The position numbers were made by a program, and so were the translations under genes. Below, piece by piece: positions 7,811 to 17,259 of a DNA stretch of 64,000 nt. Source of the stretch: Natrinema versiforme (GTDB taxonomy: Archaea; Halobacteriota; Halobacteria; Halobacteriales; Natrialbaceae); assembly GCF_005576615.1 (NCBI RefSeq), contig NZ_CP040332.1:1-64000 (forward strand). The letters run 5' to 3'. Within the stretch, counting starts at the first letter, position 1. Each line of letters opens with the position of its first letter. The notes beneath the pieces were generated by a model, which did not search any database, was not told where the DNA came from, and saw only the letters and a list, made by a program, of their open reading frames with translations.

Positions 7811-9238
7811 ATGGTACGTGAGAGTTGGGCGAGTCGCGCCGGATTCATCTTGGCCGCGGTCGGAAGCGCGATCGGACTGGGGAACATCTGGCGATTTCCC
7901 TGGATGACCGCGGAGAACGGCGGGAGTGCCTTTCTGCTGTTGTATCTGCTTATCGTCCTCGTCGTCGGGGTGCCGGGATTGCTGGCCGCATTCGTGATCG
8001 GGCGACGGTCGAATCGGAACCCAGTGGGGGCGTTCAAATCGCTCGCCGGATCGCGTTTCTGGACGGCGTTTGGCGTGCTCTGTGTCGTCACCTCGATCAT
8101 GCTGATGTCGTTCTACAGCGTCGTCGGCGGATGGATCCTCCGGTACTTCCTCGAGAGCGCGACGGGTACCTATTTCGCGGATCCCGAAACCCACTTCGCG
8201 GCGATCAGCTACGGTGCCGAAGCGTTCGGCTACCAACTCGCCGTCCTCGCGGCCACGTCTCTGATCGTCGCCGCGGGGATCAGACGCGGCATCGAGGCGA
8301 CGACGAAGGTGATGATTCCCGGTGTCGTCGTGTTGCTCGGCGCACTCGCGATCTGGGCGGCCCAACAACCTGGCGCCGCACGGGGATACGAGTTCTACCT
8401 CGAATTCGACGGTGCGTACCTCGCGGAGAACTTCCTCTCGGTACTGGGAGCGGCCGCCGGCCAGGCGCTGTTCACCCTCTCGATCGGAAGCGGGACGATG
8501 ATCACCTACGCCTCCTACGTCGAGGACGACCGCTCGCTGCCCCTCGACGCCTCGGCTATCGCTGTGTTCAATCTCGGTATCGGCATTCTGGCCGGACTCG
8601 TGGTGTTTCCGTTGCTGTTCTCGTTCGCGTCGGGCCCGACTGAGGGCGGCCCCGGTGCCCTATTCATCGGGATCGCCGGCGCGTTCGCGAGCCTACCCGG
8701 CGGGCGACTTCTCGGCGCGGCCTTCTTCCTCGTCGTTCTCCTCGCAGCCCTGACGAGTCTAATCAGCATGCTCGAGATTCCGGTCTCGCTGCTGGTCGAC
8801 GAGTTCGACCTCGAGCGCTCGACGGCGACCGGGGGTCTCTTCGCGCTGATCGCGCTCACCGGCGGCGTGAACGCGTTCAGCCCCGCGGTGTTTACGCTGT
8901 TCGCGGACCACCTCGTCGATCTCCTTTTGGTGCTTGGGCTGACCGGGTTCATGGTGTACACGGCCTGGGTCCTCGGTCCGGCCGCGATCGAGGAGTACCT
9001 CAACGGCGCGGGACCGCTCTCGACCTCGCTGGTGATCCCGTGGCGGTACGCCATCGGGACCGTCTTCCCGGCGTTCCTCCTCTTTACGTTCTATGCCGAC
9101 GTCACGGCCCTGCTCGGACTCTCCACGGGAACGGGAGCGTTATTGGTCGCGGCGCTGCTGACGGTGATGGCGCTCGTCTTAGTGGCCCGCCATACCGTCT
9201 CTGAAAGCCGACCGCAACCGAGCGAGAGTTCGGACTGA
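7811..9238 (+). CDS. Neurotransmitter:sodium symporter (NSS/SNF) family transporter
   Basis: A 475-residue membrane protein with the family signature at the N-terminus: WASRAGFILAAVGSAIGLGN followed by IWRFPWMTAENGG, which forms the sodium and substrate sites in TM1. About eleven or twelve hydrophobic segments follow. The acidic extracellular-like loop (ESATGTYFADPETHF) and the GSGTMITYASY segment in TM6 are also typical. Family members import amino acids or related compounds with sodium. It stands alone, with a decayed transposase tail upstream and an 800-bp gene-free stretch downstream. Confidence 0.92.
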   Translation: MVRESWASRAGFILAAVGSAIGLGNIWRFPWMTAENGGSAFLLLYLLIVLVVGVPGLLAAFVIGRRSNRNPVGAFKSLAGSRFWTAFGVLCVVTSIMLMSFYSVVGGWILRYFLESATGTYFADPETHFAAISYGAEAFGYQLAVLAATSLIVAAGIRRGIEATTKVMIPGVVVLLGALAIWAAQQPGAARGYEFYLEFDGAYLAENFLSVLGAAAGQALFTLSIGSGTMITYASYVEDDRSLPLDASAIAVFNLGIGILAGLVVFPLLFSFASGPTEGGPGALFIGIAGAFASLPGGRLLGAAFFLVVLLAALTSLISMLEIPVSLLVDEFDLERSTATGGLFALIALTGGVNAFSPAVFTLFADHLVDLLLVLGLTGFMVYTAWVLGPAAIEEYLNGAGPLSTSLVIPWRYAIGTVFPAFLLFTFYADVTALLGLSTGTGALLVAALLTVMALVLVARHTVSESRPQPSESSD

Positions 9239-10038
9239 CTGAGACGAGTCGCTCAGTGCGAACCAAACGTTTGCGCTGTCGGTCGGAAGACCCAGAGCGT
9301 CTTCCGTGATGACGAACGGTGCGAAGCGCCTGTCGAACCACGAGCGCAACGGAGTCGCGCCCTCGGCGAAATTTCGAGAGAACGAAGCCCGCTCAGACTG
9401 GGTGGCTCCGACGGAATCGCTTCCAGTCGGGTGTCAACGCCGTCTGACGATTGCCTTTGCGGCGGTTATGCTCATTTCGATGCTACTGAAGCGCCGATAG
9501 ACGACGACTCTCTACTGAGCAACTGGTTCAGCACAGAGCGCTCGGAACAGGGGGAGTCGGTTACTAGCCCCGTCTCCTGTACTTACCGCTTGTCGGATAG
9601 TCACAGAATAGGTATGAGACTCCTTCTATAATAGTATCTATATAAGGAGAACCGAAAGATGTGGGGACGGTGACGGCGTGACGAGCCCTGTAGTACCATC
9701 TAGTCCGTACGCAGTTGAAACTCGATCAGAGAACAGTAACAATCTCACTACTTCAGGATACACGTCCGAGACGTGAATTTCTTAGTCATTATCGTCACGG
9801 CTGCGACAACCACTGAAACATCGGTAAACGCTAAGAGTAATTAGCTAGATATTGTAACTATTGAATATAGACAGAACTCTCACATAGTAACATATCTGGG
9901 GTTTCGATGATCCTCGTCTGCTACCTTCTCGTTCGACGCGTCGGTCAGACGGAGGTGTAACTGTCGATCGATCCTCGGTCGACGCTGCTCATCGGTCCGT
10001 TCCTGAAACCACACGCAGGTCTACCGTCTCGAGCGACC
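9239..10038. other. Gene-free stretch
   Basis: No reading frame here has haloarchaeal coding character. A 64-codon frame at 9306-9500 has low-complexity content and no recognisable relatives. The segment 9600-9900 is AT-rich and contains ATAGTATCTATATAAGG near 9640, a possible TATA box with no gene behind it. Confidence 0.5.
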
Positions 10039-11271
10039 TCACAGCGCGTTTTCGAAGATCGACTCGAGGTCTTCGGTCGTGACGCGTCGAGGGTTGCCGA
10101 CCAGCAGTCGCTGGATCTCCTCGGTCTTCTCGGCCAACCGCGGGAGGTCGTCCTCTTCGACACCGAGTTCGGCGAGCCCTGAGGGGATGCCGATATCGGC
10201 CGACAGCGCTTCGACCGCTGCGGCGGCGCGGTCGGCGGCCTCGCGGTCGCTGACATCCTCGACGCGCTCGCCCATGAGGTCGGCGATGGTTGCGTAGCGG
10301 CTGAACGCCGTTGACGAATTGTACCGCATGACCGAGGGGAGCAGTGCCGCGACGGTGACGCCGTGGGGCGTGTGGTTCTCGCCGGCGACCGGGTAGGCCA
10401 TCGCGTGGGTCGCGCCCAGCCCGGCGTTGGTGAACGCGATGCCGGCGAGGAGACTGCCCAGCGCCATGTCCCGGCGCGCCTCGAGGTCGGAGCCGTTGTT
10501 CACTGCCTGACGGAGGCTCCCGCTGATGAGATCGATCGCCTTCTCGGCGTAGAGGTCGGTGAGCTGGGTTCGGCCGCCGTAATCGGCACGGTCGCCAGCG
10601 TGAGCCGGTGTTTCTTTCGTATCGAATCGCCGGGTCGTATACGCCTCGATTGCGTGCGTGAGCGCGTCCATCCCGGAGGAGGCGGTGATCGCCGGCGGCA
10701 GCGACACCGTCAGTAACGGATCGACGATCGCCAGATCCGGATAGATGTGGCGACTCGAGATGCCGACCTTGAGTTCCCGGTCTGGAAGCGAGACGACCGC
10801 CGCGGGCGAACTCTCGGAGCCGGTTCCGGCGGTCGTCGGAACGGCGAAGACGGGGATCTCGGAGTCGGGAACCGGTCGGCCGCCGCCGACCGGCGGCGCG
10901 ACGTACTCGAGGATGTCTCGGTCCGTCCCGGCGAGCGCGCCGGTCATCTTCGCTACATCCAGCGAACTCCCGCCGCCGATGCCGACGACGCCGTCGGGGT
11001 CGCTGTCGGCGGCGGCCTCGAGCGCCGACTCGTAGACATCGATGGCCGGATCCGACTCGACGCCGTCGAACGTCGTCACGTCGACGGTCTCGGGAACCGA
11101 CTCGGTGGCGTCGTCGACGATCCCCTGTTCGCGGAGTTGTTCGTCCGTGATCACGAGGAGTCGCTCGACATCGCGGGCCTCGAGTTCGTCCCCCAACTCG
11201 GCGGTCGATCCGAGTCCGAACTTGATCTGGTCCGCAATAGCGAAATCCCACACCGTATCTGGTTCGTACAT
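10039..11271 (-). CDS. Iron-containing (group III) alcohol dehydrogenase
   Basis: The 410-residue protein has the two-domain layout of the family. An N-terminal nucleotide-binding half carries GIGGGSSLDVAK (residues about 100-111). A helical C-terminal half carries the metal-site histidines in MDALTHAIEAYTT, THAMAYPVAGENH and HTPHGVTVAALLP. These enzymes interconvert alcohols or hydroxyacids and carbonyls with NAD(P). It is divergent from the IclR regulator gene and close to a symporter and further dehydrogenases, so it probably acts in the same catabolic route. The substrate cannot be told from sequence. Confidence 0.9.
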   Translation of the reverse strand: MYEPDTVWDFAIADQIKFGLGSTAELGDELEARDVERLLVITDEQLREQGIVDDATESVPETVDVTTFDGVESDPAIDVYESALEAAADSDPDGVVGIGGGSSLDVAKMTGALAGTDRDILEYVAPPVGGGRPVPDSEIPVFAVPTTAGTGSESSPAAVVSLPDRELKVGISSRHIYPDLAIVDPLLTVSLPPAITASSGMDALTHAIEAYTTRRFDTKETPAHAGDRADYGGRTQLTDLYAEKAIDLISGSLRQAVNNGSDLEARRDMALGSLLAGIAFTNAGLGATHAMAYPVAGENHTPHGVTVAALLPSVMRYNSSTAFSRYATIADLMGERVEDVSDREAADRAAAAVEALSADIGIPSGLAELGVEEDDLPRLAEKTEEIQRLLVGNPRRVTTEDLESIFENAL

Positions 11272-11360
11272 CCGTGTTGGGACGTAACGAGACCGTCCAC
11301 TTAATTCTACATCTGTGCGACCCCTCGCCGCGCGTCCGGTATTCCCGAACGCCGGGTGAA

Positions 11361-11382
11361 ATTACAAACATATACGTGTAAT
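11361..11382. promoter_or_regulatory. Inverted repeat in the divergent adh-iclR promoter region
   Basis: ATTACA and TGTAAT are separated by ten bases, in the AT-rich part of the 348-bp gap between the iron alcohol dehydrogenase and the IclR gene. IclR proteins often bind such sites next to their own gene. The assignment is speculative. Confidence 0.35.
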
Positions 11383-11619
11383 ATATTGTAGCCGCCACGC
11401 ATATTTCGCCGTCGAACGGCCTGATCGTTAGCAAATCTATATCAATACCCGTCGGCCTGTGCTGGATATCGAATCCGCTATTTCCGAACGGAGGCCAGCA
11501 ATTACGCGCCAAAACCGGCTTATCGAATCGCTGTGTTCGAACTCGCGTTCGGAAACGCCGGATTCCGCTCCGATCGAGACCACACCCCTTATTATCCGGG
11601 CCCCCCTCGAACGACAACG

Positions 11620-12381
11620 ATGTCGGACAACCCGAGTCGGACCGTCAAGTCGGCGAACAACCTATTCGGTGTCCTCGAGGCCGTCCACGAACTTGAGGGG
11701 GCCGGCGCGACCGAGGTCGCCGACCACCTCGGGATCGCCAAGAGTACGGCCCACGATCACCTGACGACACTGGTCGAACACGAGTTCCTCATCAAGGAGG
11801 ACTCGACGTACCGGGTCGGCCTCAAGTGTCTCAACTACGGGATCCAGGCCAAGAACCGACTCGAGTTGGCGAACGTCGCGAAACCCTCCCTCGAACAGAT
11901 GGCCGAGGAGACGGGCGAAATCGTCTGGCTGACCGTCGAGGAGTACGGGAAGGGCGTCTTCATCGAGAAGGCGATGGGCGACCGCGCGGTCCAGCCGTAC
12001 GGCGAGATCGGTCGACGCGTACCGCTCCACGACATCGCCGCGGGAAAGGCAATCCTCGCCCACCTTTCGGAATCTCGCGTCAGGGAGATCGTCGAGAAGT
12101 ATCCACTCCCCGAGCGGACGGAAAACACCATCACGGATATCGAGGAACTGCTGGCGGAACTCGAGACGATCCGCGAGCGCGGATACGCGCTCAACGATAA
12201 CGAGACGTTCGATGGGTTCCGCGCCGTCGCGAGTCCGATCATCGTCGGGGAAGACCTCCTCGGCTCGATCGTCGTCTCTGGGCCGAAGAACCGATTTCGG
12301 GGCGAACGGTTCCGGACCGAACTGCCGGAGATCGTCACGGGGACGGCCAATGCGATCGAGCTAAGTCTGGCAGACTACTGA
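11620..12381 (+). CDS. IclR-family transcriptional regulator
   Basis: A 253-residue protein has an N-terminal winged HTH (VHELEGAGATEVADHLGIAK followed by STAHDHLTTL) and a C-terminal effector domain with the family pattern (NVAKPSLEQMAEETGE, HDIAAGKAILAHL, GFRAVASPII, GSIVVSGPKNRF). ATG 11620 is chosen because it starts at the conserved MSDNPSRTVKSAN leader; an in-frame ATG at 11533 would add unlikely sequence. Haloarchaeal IclR regulators usually control neighbouring catabolic genes. Candidates are the divergent dehydrogenase and the symporter operon just downstream. Confidence 0.92.
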   Translation: MSDNPSRTVKSANNLFGVLEAVHELEGAGATEVADHLGIAKSTAHDHLTTLVEHEFLIKEDSTYRVGLKCLNYGIQAKNRLELANVAKPSLEQMAEETGEIVWLTVEEYGKGVFIEKAMGDRAVQPYGEIGRRVPLHDIAAGKAILAHLSESRVREIVEKYPLPERTENTITDIEELLAELETIRERGYALNDNETFDGFRAVASPIIVGEDLLGSIVVSGPKNRFRGERFRTELPEIVTGTANAIELSLADY

Positions 12382-12469
12382 TAATAGGGCGACAATTCGA
12401 CGTTCGAGCTAGGCAATAGATCGTTACATTTATCTTGTTTGTAAGTGAGTCTGGGGTGTAGTGGTAGCA

Positions 12470-12601
12470 ATGAACGTATTACAGGTGCTGCTAGTGACGT
12501 CGATCCTCTACTTCATCGCCGTCGCCATCTGGGTGATGAAGATCGAGGATCTTATCGAAGAGAGCAGTGAACGGCGGGCCGATCGCGGGGGTGGTCAGTG
12601 A
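12470..12601 (+). CDS. Symporter small accessory protein
   Basis: A 43-residue protein: one transmembrane helix (VLQVLLVTSILYFIAVAIWV) followed by a charged tail (MKIEDLIEESSERRADRG). Its TGA overlaps the ATG of the sodium:solute symporter (12599-12603), so the two are translationally coupled. Very small single-helix proteins encoded just before SSS symporters are known as small accessory proteins. They are easily missed because of their size. Confidence 0.75.
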   Translation: MNVLQVLLVTSILYFIAVAIWVMKIEDLIEESSERRADRGGGQ

Positions 12602-14157
12602 TGGCAGTCTCCGACACCGTCGTCACCTACTCGTGGGTGTTCCTCGCGATGTATCTCGTGATGATCGCCGGCCTTGGCTACTGGGGCTGGCAGAAGACCA
12701 CGTCGCAGGACGACTACGCGACCGCGCGCGGCGGCTTCGGCTTCCTTGCGCTCGGGTTCGCCTACGCCGCGACGGTCGCGAGCGGATCGACGTTCATGGG
12801 AATGCCAGGGATGGCCTACGACATGGGGTTCAAGGCCGGCTACTACGCACTGATCTACCCCATCGGGGCCTACCTCGGGATGATGCTTGTCGCTCGCATC
12901 ACCAAGAAGGTTGGCGACGAGGCCGGGTCGCAGTCGATTCCGGACTTCCTTGGCGACCGGTTCCGGAGTCCGACGCTCCGACTGCTCGCCTCTTTCATCG
13001 CCCTGTTCCTGCTGTTCTACGTCATGTCGCAGGTCGTCGCAGCGGGACACATGTTCGATACCATCCTCGGCCTCGACTACGAGGTCGGGATCTGGTTCGC
13101 CGGTGGCCTACTCCTGCTGTATCTCACCTTCGGGGGCAGTAACGCCGACATCATCACCGACGCCGTCCAGGGCGCGATCATGGTCGGCATCGCCATCCTC
13201 GTCTTCGTGATGGTCCTGACCGGCTGGGGACTCGACGGCGGTATCAGTGCCGTCAACGCCAACCTCGAGCCGGCCCAGCAGTGGGATACCCACACCAACC
13301 CGGACAATCCAACCTTCTCGAGTTGGTGGGCGATCCTCCTGCTCTTTATCGCTCACATCGGGTTCACTGCCCAGCCCCACCTCGGGAACAAGTTCTTCGC
13401 GATCAAGGGTACGCAGTACATCAAGAAGTTCATGCTCACCGCCGGCGTCGCCGGGATGGTGCTGCCGCTGATGTACCTTGCTGGGGCCCTCGGTGCCGCC
13501 AACGGTATCGAGGTCGAAAACGCCGATGCCATCGTCCCGGTGCTGTTCGCCGAGACGATGCCGGCGGTCGTCGCCGCGTTCCTCAGCGTCGCCATCCTGA
13601 GCGCGATCATCTCGACGGCCGACGGGCTCATCATCTCTGTCTCGCAGATTTTCGCCAACGACTTCTACCGCAAGACGTACGTCCCGTGGAAGGGCGGGGA
13701 TCCCTCGAGCGACGAGGTCAACCAGCGCGCGCTGTTGATATCGCGAATCGCGACGGTCGTCGTGACGGTCGCCGCCGTTGCCGCAGTGATGACGCCGCCA
13801 CAGTACCTCTCGATCTTCATGTGGATCGGTATCGGCGGCATCATCTCCGCCTATAGCGGTCCGTACCTCGTCGGGAGTCTCAAGGAGTCCACCTCGAAGA
13901 CGGCCGCGCTCGTCGGCTTCGTCGCCGGCTTCGCGGTCTACTTCGCGATCCACCTCGGCCCGCAGATGGGGCTGTACGAGGGACTCTACCCGTACAACGA
14001 GAACCCGTTCGCGGCGACCGGGATCGGCTTCCTCGTGAGCTGCTTCAGCACGTTCATTACGAACAAGTTCACCGAGCCGATGCCCGTCGAGGACCGCAAC
14101 GAGATCTTCCGCGGTTCGACGGAACTCTCCGACGGCGGCGTCGTCGACGACGACTGA
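12601..14157 (+). CDS. Sodium:solute symporter (SSS family)
   Basis: A 518-residue membrane protein with about thirteen hydrophobic segments. Family features include the N-terminal YWGWQKTTSQDDYATARG region, where these proteins are selected by the DDYATAGR-like motif, and FAYAATVASGSTFMGMPG, VGDEAGSQSIPDFLGDRF and SAIISTADGLIISVSQ in TM8, the region of the Na2 site. It imports an organic solute with sodium. A GTG one codon upstream (12598) is an alternative start. The IclR gene and a dedicated small subunit precede it, which suggests the substrate is the compound degraded by the neighbouring dehydrogenases. Confidence 0.92.
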   Translation: MAVSDTVVTYSWVFLAMYLVMIAGLGYWGWQKTTSQDDYATARGGFGFLALGFAYAATVASGSTFMGMPGMAYDMGFKAGYYALIYPIGAYLGMMLVARITKKVGDEAGSQSIPDFLGDRFRSPTLRLLASFIALFLLFYVMSQVVAAGHMFDTILGLDYEVGIWFAGGLLLLYLTFGGSNADIITDAVQGAIMVGIAILVFVMVLTGWGLDGGISAVNANLEPAQQWDTHTNPDNPTFSSWWAILLLFIAHIGFTAQPHLGNKFFAIKGTQYIKKFMLTAGVAGMVLPLMYLAGALGAANGIEVENADAIVPVLFAETMPAVVAAFLSVAILSAIISTADGLIISVSQIFANDFYRKTYVPWKGGDPSSDEVNQRALLISRIATVVVTVAAVAAVMTPPQYLSIFMWIGIGGIISAYSGPYLVGSLKESTSKTAALVGFVAGFAVYFAIHLGPQMGLYEGLYPYNENPFAATGIGFLVSCFSTFITNKFTEPMPVEDRNEIFRGSTELSDGGVVDDD

Positions 14158-14343
14158 TCGACGCCAGTGTGACCCCTCACGGCTCGTACGCTTCCGTTTC
14201 GTTTTCTCCTCGGACGCGACCGCCGGGTCCGCACAACGACTGCACAGCGGCCGCCACGCCGGCGCGGGGCCGAATCAGACCCGACCGACGACGCGCCGTC
14301 CGGAACAGCGAACAGTATAAGTAGGCGTCGTGGTTCGTTGCCG

Positions 14344-14931
14344 ATGATGGAGATCCCGTGTTTCGAGCCTCGAATCGACGCCGACGACGCGGTCCAGCGG
14401 ACGGATCGCCTGACGGTGACGAGTTACCTGTTGTCGACGCTTCGGTCCCTTCTCGGTCGTGCGGACGAGTCGGAGCCGACCGTCACCGTGCTCTACTATC
14501 CCGACTATCTGGCCTACACGACGGTGACGCTCCAGCGGGTCGGGCTCGGCGAGAAGGAGGACAAGTTCGTCGCCGCGGTCGACGCGGCGACTGGCCGCGT
14601 CGGCGAAGTCGACGTTACCCTCCCCGACATCGAGACCCGCGAGATCCTCGAATCGCAGGTCGTCCCGATCGAGTACGACGAGGACGACGCCGAAGCGGAG
14701 TGGGACGAATGGCTGTTCTCCTACATCGACCGCACGTATCGTCCGGTCAAGCGACCCGAAACCTCGCTTGACCGCCTCGAACTCGTCTACACGCCCTACT
14801 ACGCCGTCGACTACGGTCCGGACGCCGACGAGGGCCCGTACGCGGTCAGCGCGCTCACGAAACAGGTCGAACTGCTCGCGGACATTCCGCCGCTGAACGA
14901 CGAGTACTCCGCGGTCGTTTCATCCGAGTGA
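14344..14931 (+). CDS. Conserved haloarchaeal hypothetical protein
   Basis: About 195 residues, acidic and soluble, with no signal peptide or membrane helix. It begins MMEIPCFEPRIDADDA and contains a WDEWLFSYIDRTYRP segment and a YTPYYAVDYGPD segment. I do not recognise a domain. The start ATG 14344 is preferred over a TTG two codons earlier. It follows the symporter at 186 bp on the same strand and could be part of the same locus. TATAAGTA at 14316 is a plausible own promoter, so co-regulation is uncertain. Confidence 0.65.
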   Translation: MMEIPCFEPRIDADDAVQRTDRLTVTSYLLSTLRSLLGRADESEPTVTVLYYPDYLAYTTVTLQRVGLGEKEDKFVAAVDAATGRVGEVDVTLPDIETREILESQVVPIEYDEDDAEAEWDEWLFSYIDRTYRPVKRPETSLDRLELVYTPYYAVDYGPDADEGPYAVSALTKQVELLADIPPLNDEYSAVVSSE

Positions 14932-15025
14932 GCGCGGTGGGGTCGTCCCGTCGATCGCTCAAGGCCAAACCGATGATCGGTCCCAAACGCACGAGCCGAC
15001 CGACCGGCAGTCGGCACTCGCCCCC

Positions 15026-15799
15026 TCAGTACCACGCCGTTCCCGCGTCGACGTTGATGTCCTGTCCCGTGATGTGACGTGCCTGCCGGCTCAGTAAGAA
15101 GGAGACGGTGTCCGCAACGTCCGCAGCGTCGACGAGTTCGCCCAGCGCCGCATCGTCGGTGAACACCTCCCGTTTGGCCTCCTCGTAGGAGATGCCGCGT
15201 TGCTCGGCCTGGTTCTCGATGACGCGCTCGATGCGCGGCCCCTTTGTTGCACCGGGACAGACGGCGTTGACCGTCACGTCGTCGTCGCCGAGTTCGAATG
15301 CGAGCGTCCGCGTCAGCCCGATAACGGCCATCTTCGACGCAGTGTACGGCGTCCGGTCCTCGAGCGGCCGCTTCCCGCTGATCGACGAGACGTTGACGAC
15401 GCTCCCGCGGTCGCTCGCCGCGAGCAGCGGTGCAGCGTGCTTGACGACGAGGAACGGCCCTTTCGCGTTGACGGCCATGGTCCGGTCCCAGTCGTCGGCG
15501 TCGACCTCCGTCACGGGAGCCGTCGGCCCGGCGATTCCAGCGTTGTTCACCACGCCGTCGAGACCGCCGAACGTCGCTTCGGTTCGCTCGATCAACTCCT
15601 CGACCGACGATTCCTCGGTCACGTCCGTCCGAACGGGGAGCGCTCGGTCCTCGGCGTCGGCCATCGCCGCCGTCTCTTCGATGCCGTCGCTGCGCGCCGC
15701 CAGCGCGACGTTCGCCCCCTCGTCGAGGAGTCGGAGTGCGATCGTCCGTCCGATGCCACCGCTCGCGCCGGTCACGATGACGGTTCGTCCGTCGTGCAT
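15026..15799 (-). CDS. Short-chain dehydrogenase/reductase (SDR), classical
   Basis: The 257-residue protein has the SDR cofactor motif TGASGGIGRTIA near the N-terminus, NNAG in the middle (DGVVNNAGIAG), the catalytic Ser in VNVSSISGKRP, and Tyr-x-x-x-Lys in TPYTASKMAV. The C-terminus GQDINVDAGTAWY is the usual NAD(P)-dependent SDR ending. It is convergent with the unknown gene on its left and divergent from the HisD-family gene. It likely oxidises or reduces a hydroxyl group in the local catabolic route. Similarity to 3-oxoacyl reductases is general and does not fix the substrate. Confidence 0.9.
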   Translation of the reverse strand: MHDGRTVIVTGASGGIGRTIALRLLDEGANVALAARSDGIEETAAMADAEDRALPVRTDVTEESSVEELIERTEATFGGLDGVVNNAGIAGPTAPVTEVDADDWDRTMAVNAKGPFLVVKHAAPLLAASDRGSVVNVSSISGKRPLEDRTPYTASKMAVIGLTRTLAFELGDDDVTVNAVCPGATKGPRIERVIENQAEQRGISYEEAKREVFTDDAALGELVDAADVADTVSFLLSRQARHITGQDINVDAGTAWY

Positions 15800-15900
15800 A
15801 CGGACATCGATTTCGCGGGCCGGACAATAATTCCTCGCCCTCGATTGGGACGGACCGAGACCGCTCGGAGGGGCGGAGCGCGCGAGGGAGAGCCACGGAT

Positions 15901-15907
15901 TTTATAG
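15901..15907 (+). promoter_or_regulatory. TATA box for the HisD-family gene
   Basis: TTTATAG lies 30 bp before ATG 15937, the distance that gives a leaderless or nearly leaderless transcript in haloarchaea. A GGAGGA between them (15914-15919) could also serve as a ribosome binding site, but it is 17 bp from the ATG. Confidence 0.5.
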
Positions 15908-15936
15908 CGTCCGAGGAGGATGGCTGATTCGTACGC

Positions 15937-17238
15937 ATGTCCGAGTCAGTCGACTATCTGAAAGAAGCGGGTAGCGCCTCGATCGAGATCGACCAAGAAG
16001 TAACCGACGCCGTCCACGACATCCTGAGCGAGGTCAAGGAGCGCGGCGACGAGGCGCTCTACGAGTTCACCGAGCGGTTCGACGATGTCGAGGTTGAGGA
16101 GTTCCGCATTGATGACGCGGAGATCGAAGCCGCAGCCGCGGAACTGACCGACGCCGAGAAGGAAACGATCGACAACACGATCGAGAACGTCCGCGCGTTC
16201 CACGAGGAACAGCGCGAGCATATCGAGGGCTTCGAAAAAGAGTTCGAGGAGGGCGTGAAACTCGGCCAGCGCATCGTCCCCGTCGAGTCCGCTGGCACGT
16301 ACGTCCCCGGCGGTCGCCACCCGCTCGTGGCCGCGCCAGCGATGTCGATCGTCCCCGCGAAGGTTGCCGGCGTCGATCGGATCGTCACCTGCGCGCCGCC
16401 ACAGGAGAACGGCAGCATCCAGCCGGCCCAACTGTACGCGATGGATCGCGCCGGAGCCGACGAGATCTACAGCATCGGCGGCGCGCAGGCCATCGGTGCG
16501 ATGGCCTACGGCACCGAGTCCGTCCCGGGCGTCGCGAAGATCACAGGCCCCGGAAACGTCTTCACCACGGAGGCGAAGCGGCAGGTCTTCGGTCACGTCG
16601 GCATCGACTTCCTCGCCGGTCCCTCCGAAGTGCTGATCCTCACCGACGAGACGGCCGATCCCGAACTGGTCGCGACCGACCTGCTCGCCCAAGCCGAACA
16701 CGACCCCAACTCGCGGCCGATCCTCGTCTCGACTGACTACGACGTCGCCGAGGCGGCCGTCGAGGCCCTGGACGAGCAGGCCAGTGACCTGCGCACCGAG
16801 GACGTCGCCCGCGAGTGTTGGGACGAGAACGGCGAGGTCGTCGTCGCCGATTCCATGAACGCCGCCGTCGACGTCGTCAACGACTACGCGATCGAACACC
16901 TGCAGGTGATGATCGACGACCCCCGCTCGATCGTCGACGACCTCACCAACTACGGCTCGCTGTTCCTCGGCGACCACTCGCCGGTCGTCTTCGGCGACAA
17001 GGCCGTCGGAACCAACCACAGCCTCCCGACGCTGGAGGTCGCCCGCTACAGCGGCGGCATCACAGCCAGTACGTACCTCAAGATCCTCACCCATCAGGAG
17101 GCGACCGAGGAGGGGGCCGCTCGGATTGCGCCGTGGGCGGCCGAGATCTGCAAACTCGAGGGTACGCACGCCCACCAGCTCTCGGCGGAGGCGCGCTTCC
17201 GCGACGATATCAGCCCCGATTACGGCCCGCAGGAGTGA
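15937..17238 (+). CDS. Histidinol-dehydrogenase-family enzyme, possibly a catabolic paralogue
   Basis: A 433-residue protein of normal HisD length. Visible family elements are YVPGGRHPLVAAPAMSIVPA, GPGNVFTTEAKRQVFG, the zinc-site Gln and His in LLAQAEHDPNS, Glu-His in IEHLQVM (the catalytic pair in HisD), GDKAVGTNHSLPT with the zinc Asp, and a final His in HAHQLSAEAR. The C-terminal third (ARYSGGITASTYLKILTHQE) is unlike the biosynthetic HisD I know. No other his gene is nearby, and the gene sits among an IclR regulator, a symporter and dehydrogenases. A role such as oxidation of dihydroxypropanesulfonate (HpsN type) or another polyol is plausible. True histidinol dehydrogenase is the alternative. 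Confidence 0.85.
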   Translation: MSESVDYLKEAGSASIEIDQEVTDAVHDILSEVKERGDEALYEFTERFDDVEVEEFRIDDAEIEAAAAELTDAEKETIDNTIENVRAFHEEQREHIEGFEKEFEEGVKLGQRIVPVESAGTYVPGGRHPLVAAPAMSIVPAKVAGVDRIVTCAPPQENGSIQPAQLYAMDRAGADEIYSIGGAQAIGAMAYGTESVPGVAKITGPGNVFTTEAKRQVFGHVGIDFLAGPSEVLILTDETADPELVATDLLAQAEHDPNSRPILVSTDYDVAEAAVEALDEQASDLRTEDVARECWDENGEVVVADSMNAAVDVVNDYAIEHLQVMIDDPRSIVDDLTNYGSLFLGDHSPVVFGDKAVGTNHSLPTLEVARYSGGITASTYLKILTHQEATEEGAARIAPWAAEICKLEGTHAHQLSAEARFRDDISPDYGPQE

Positions 17239-17259
17239 CGAGAGTAACCGCTTCGCGAC

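Noticed and set aside
9989-11617. 542-codon frame overlapping the iron alcohol dehydrogenase gene in another frame of the same strand
   Set aside because: Arg-rich, no domain, and covers a gene with a full motif set.
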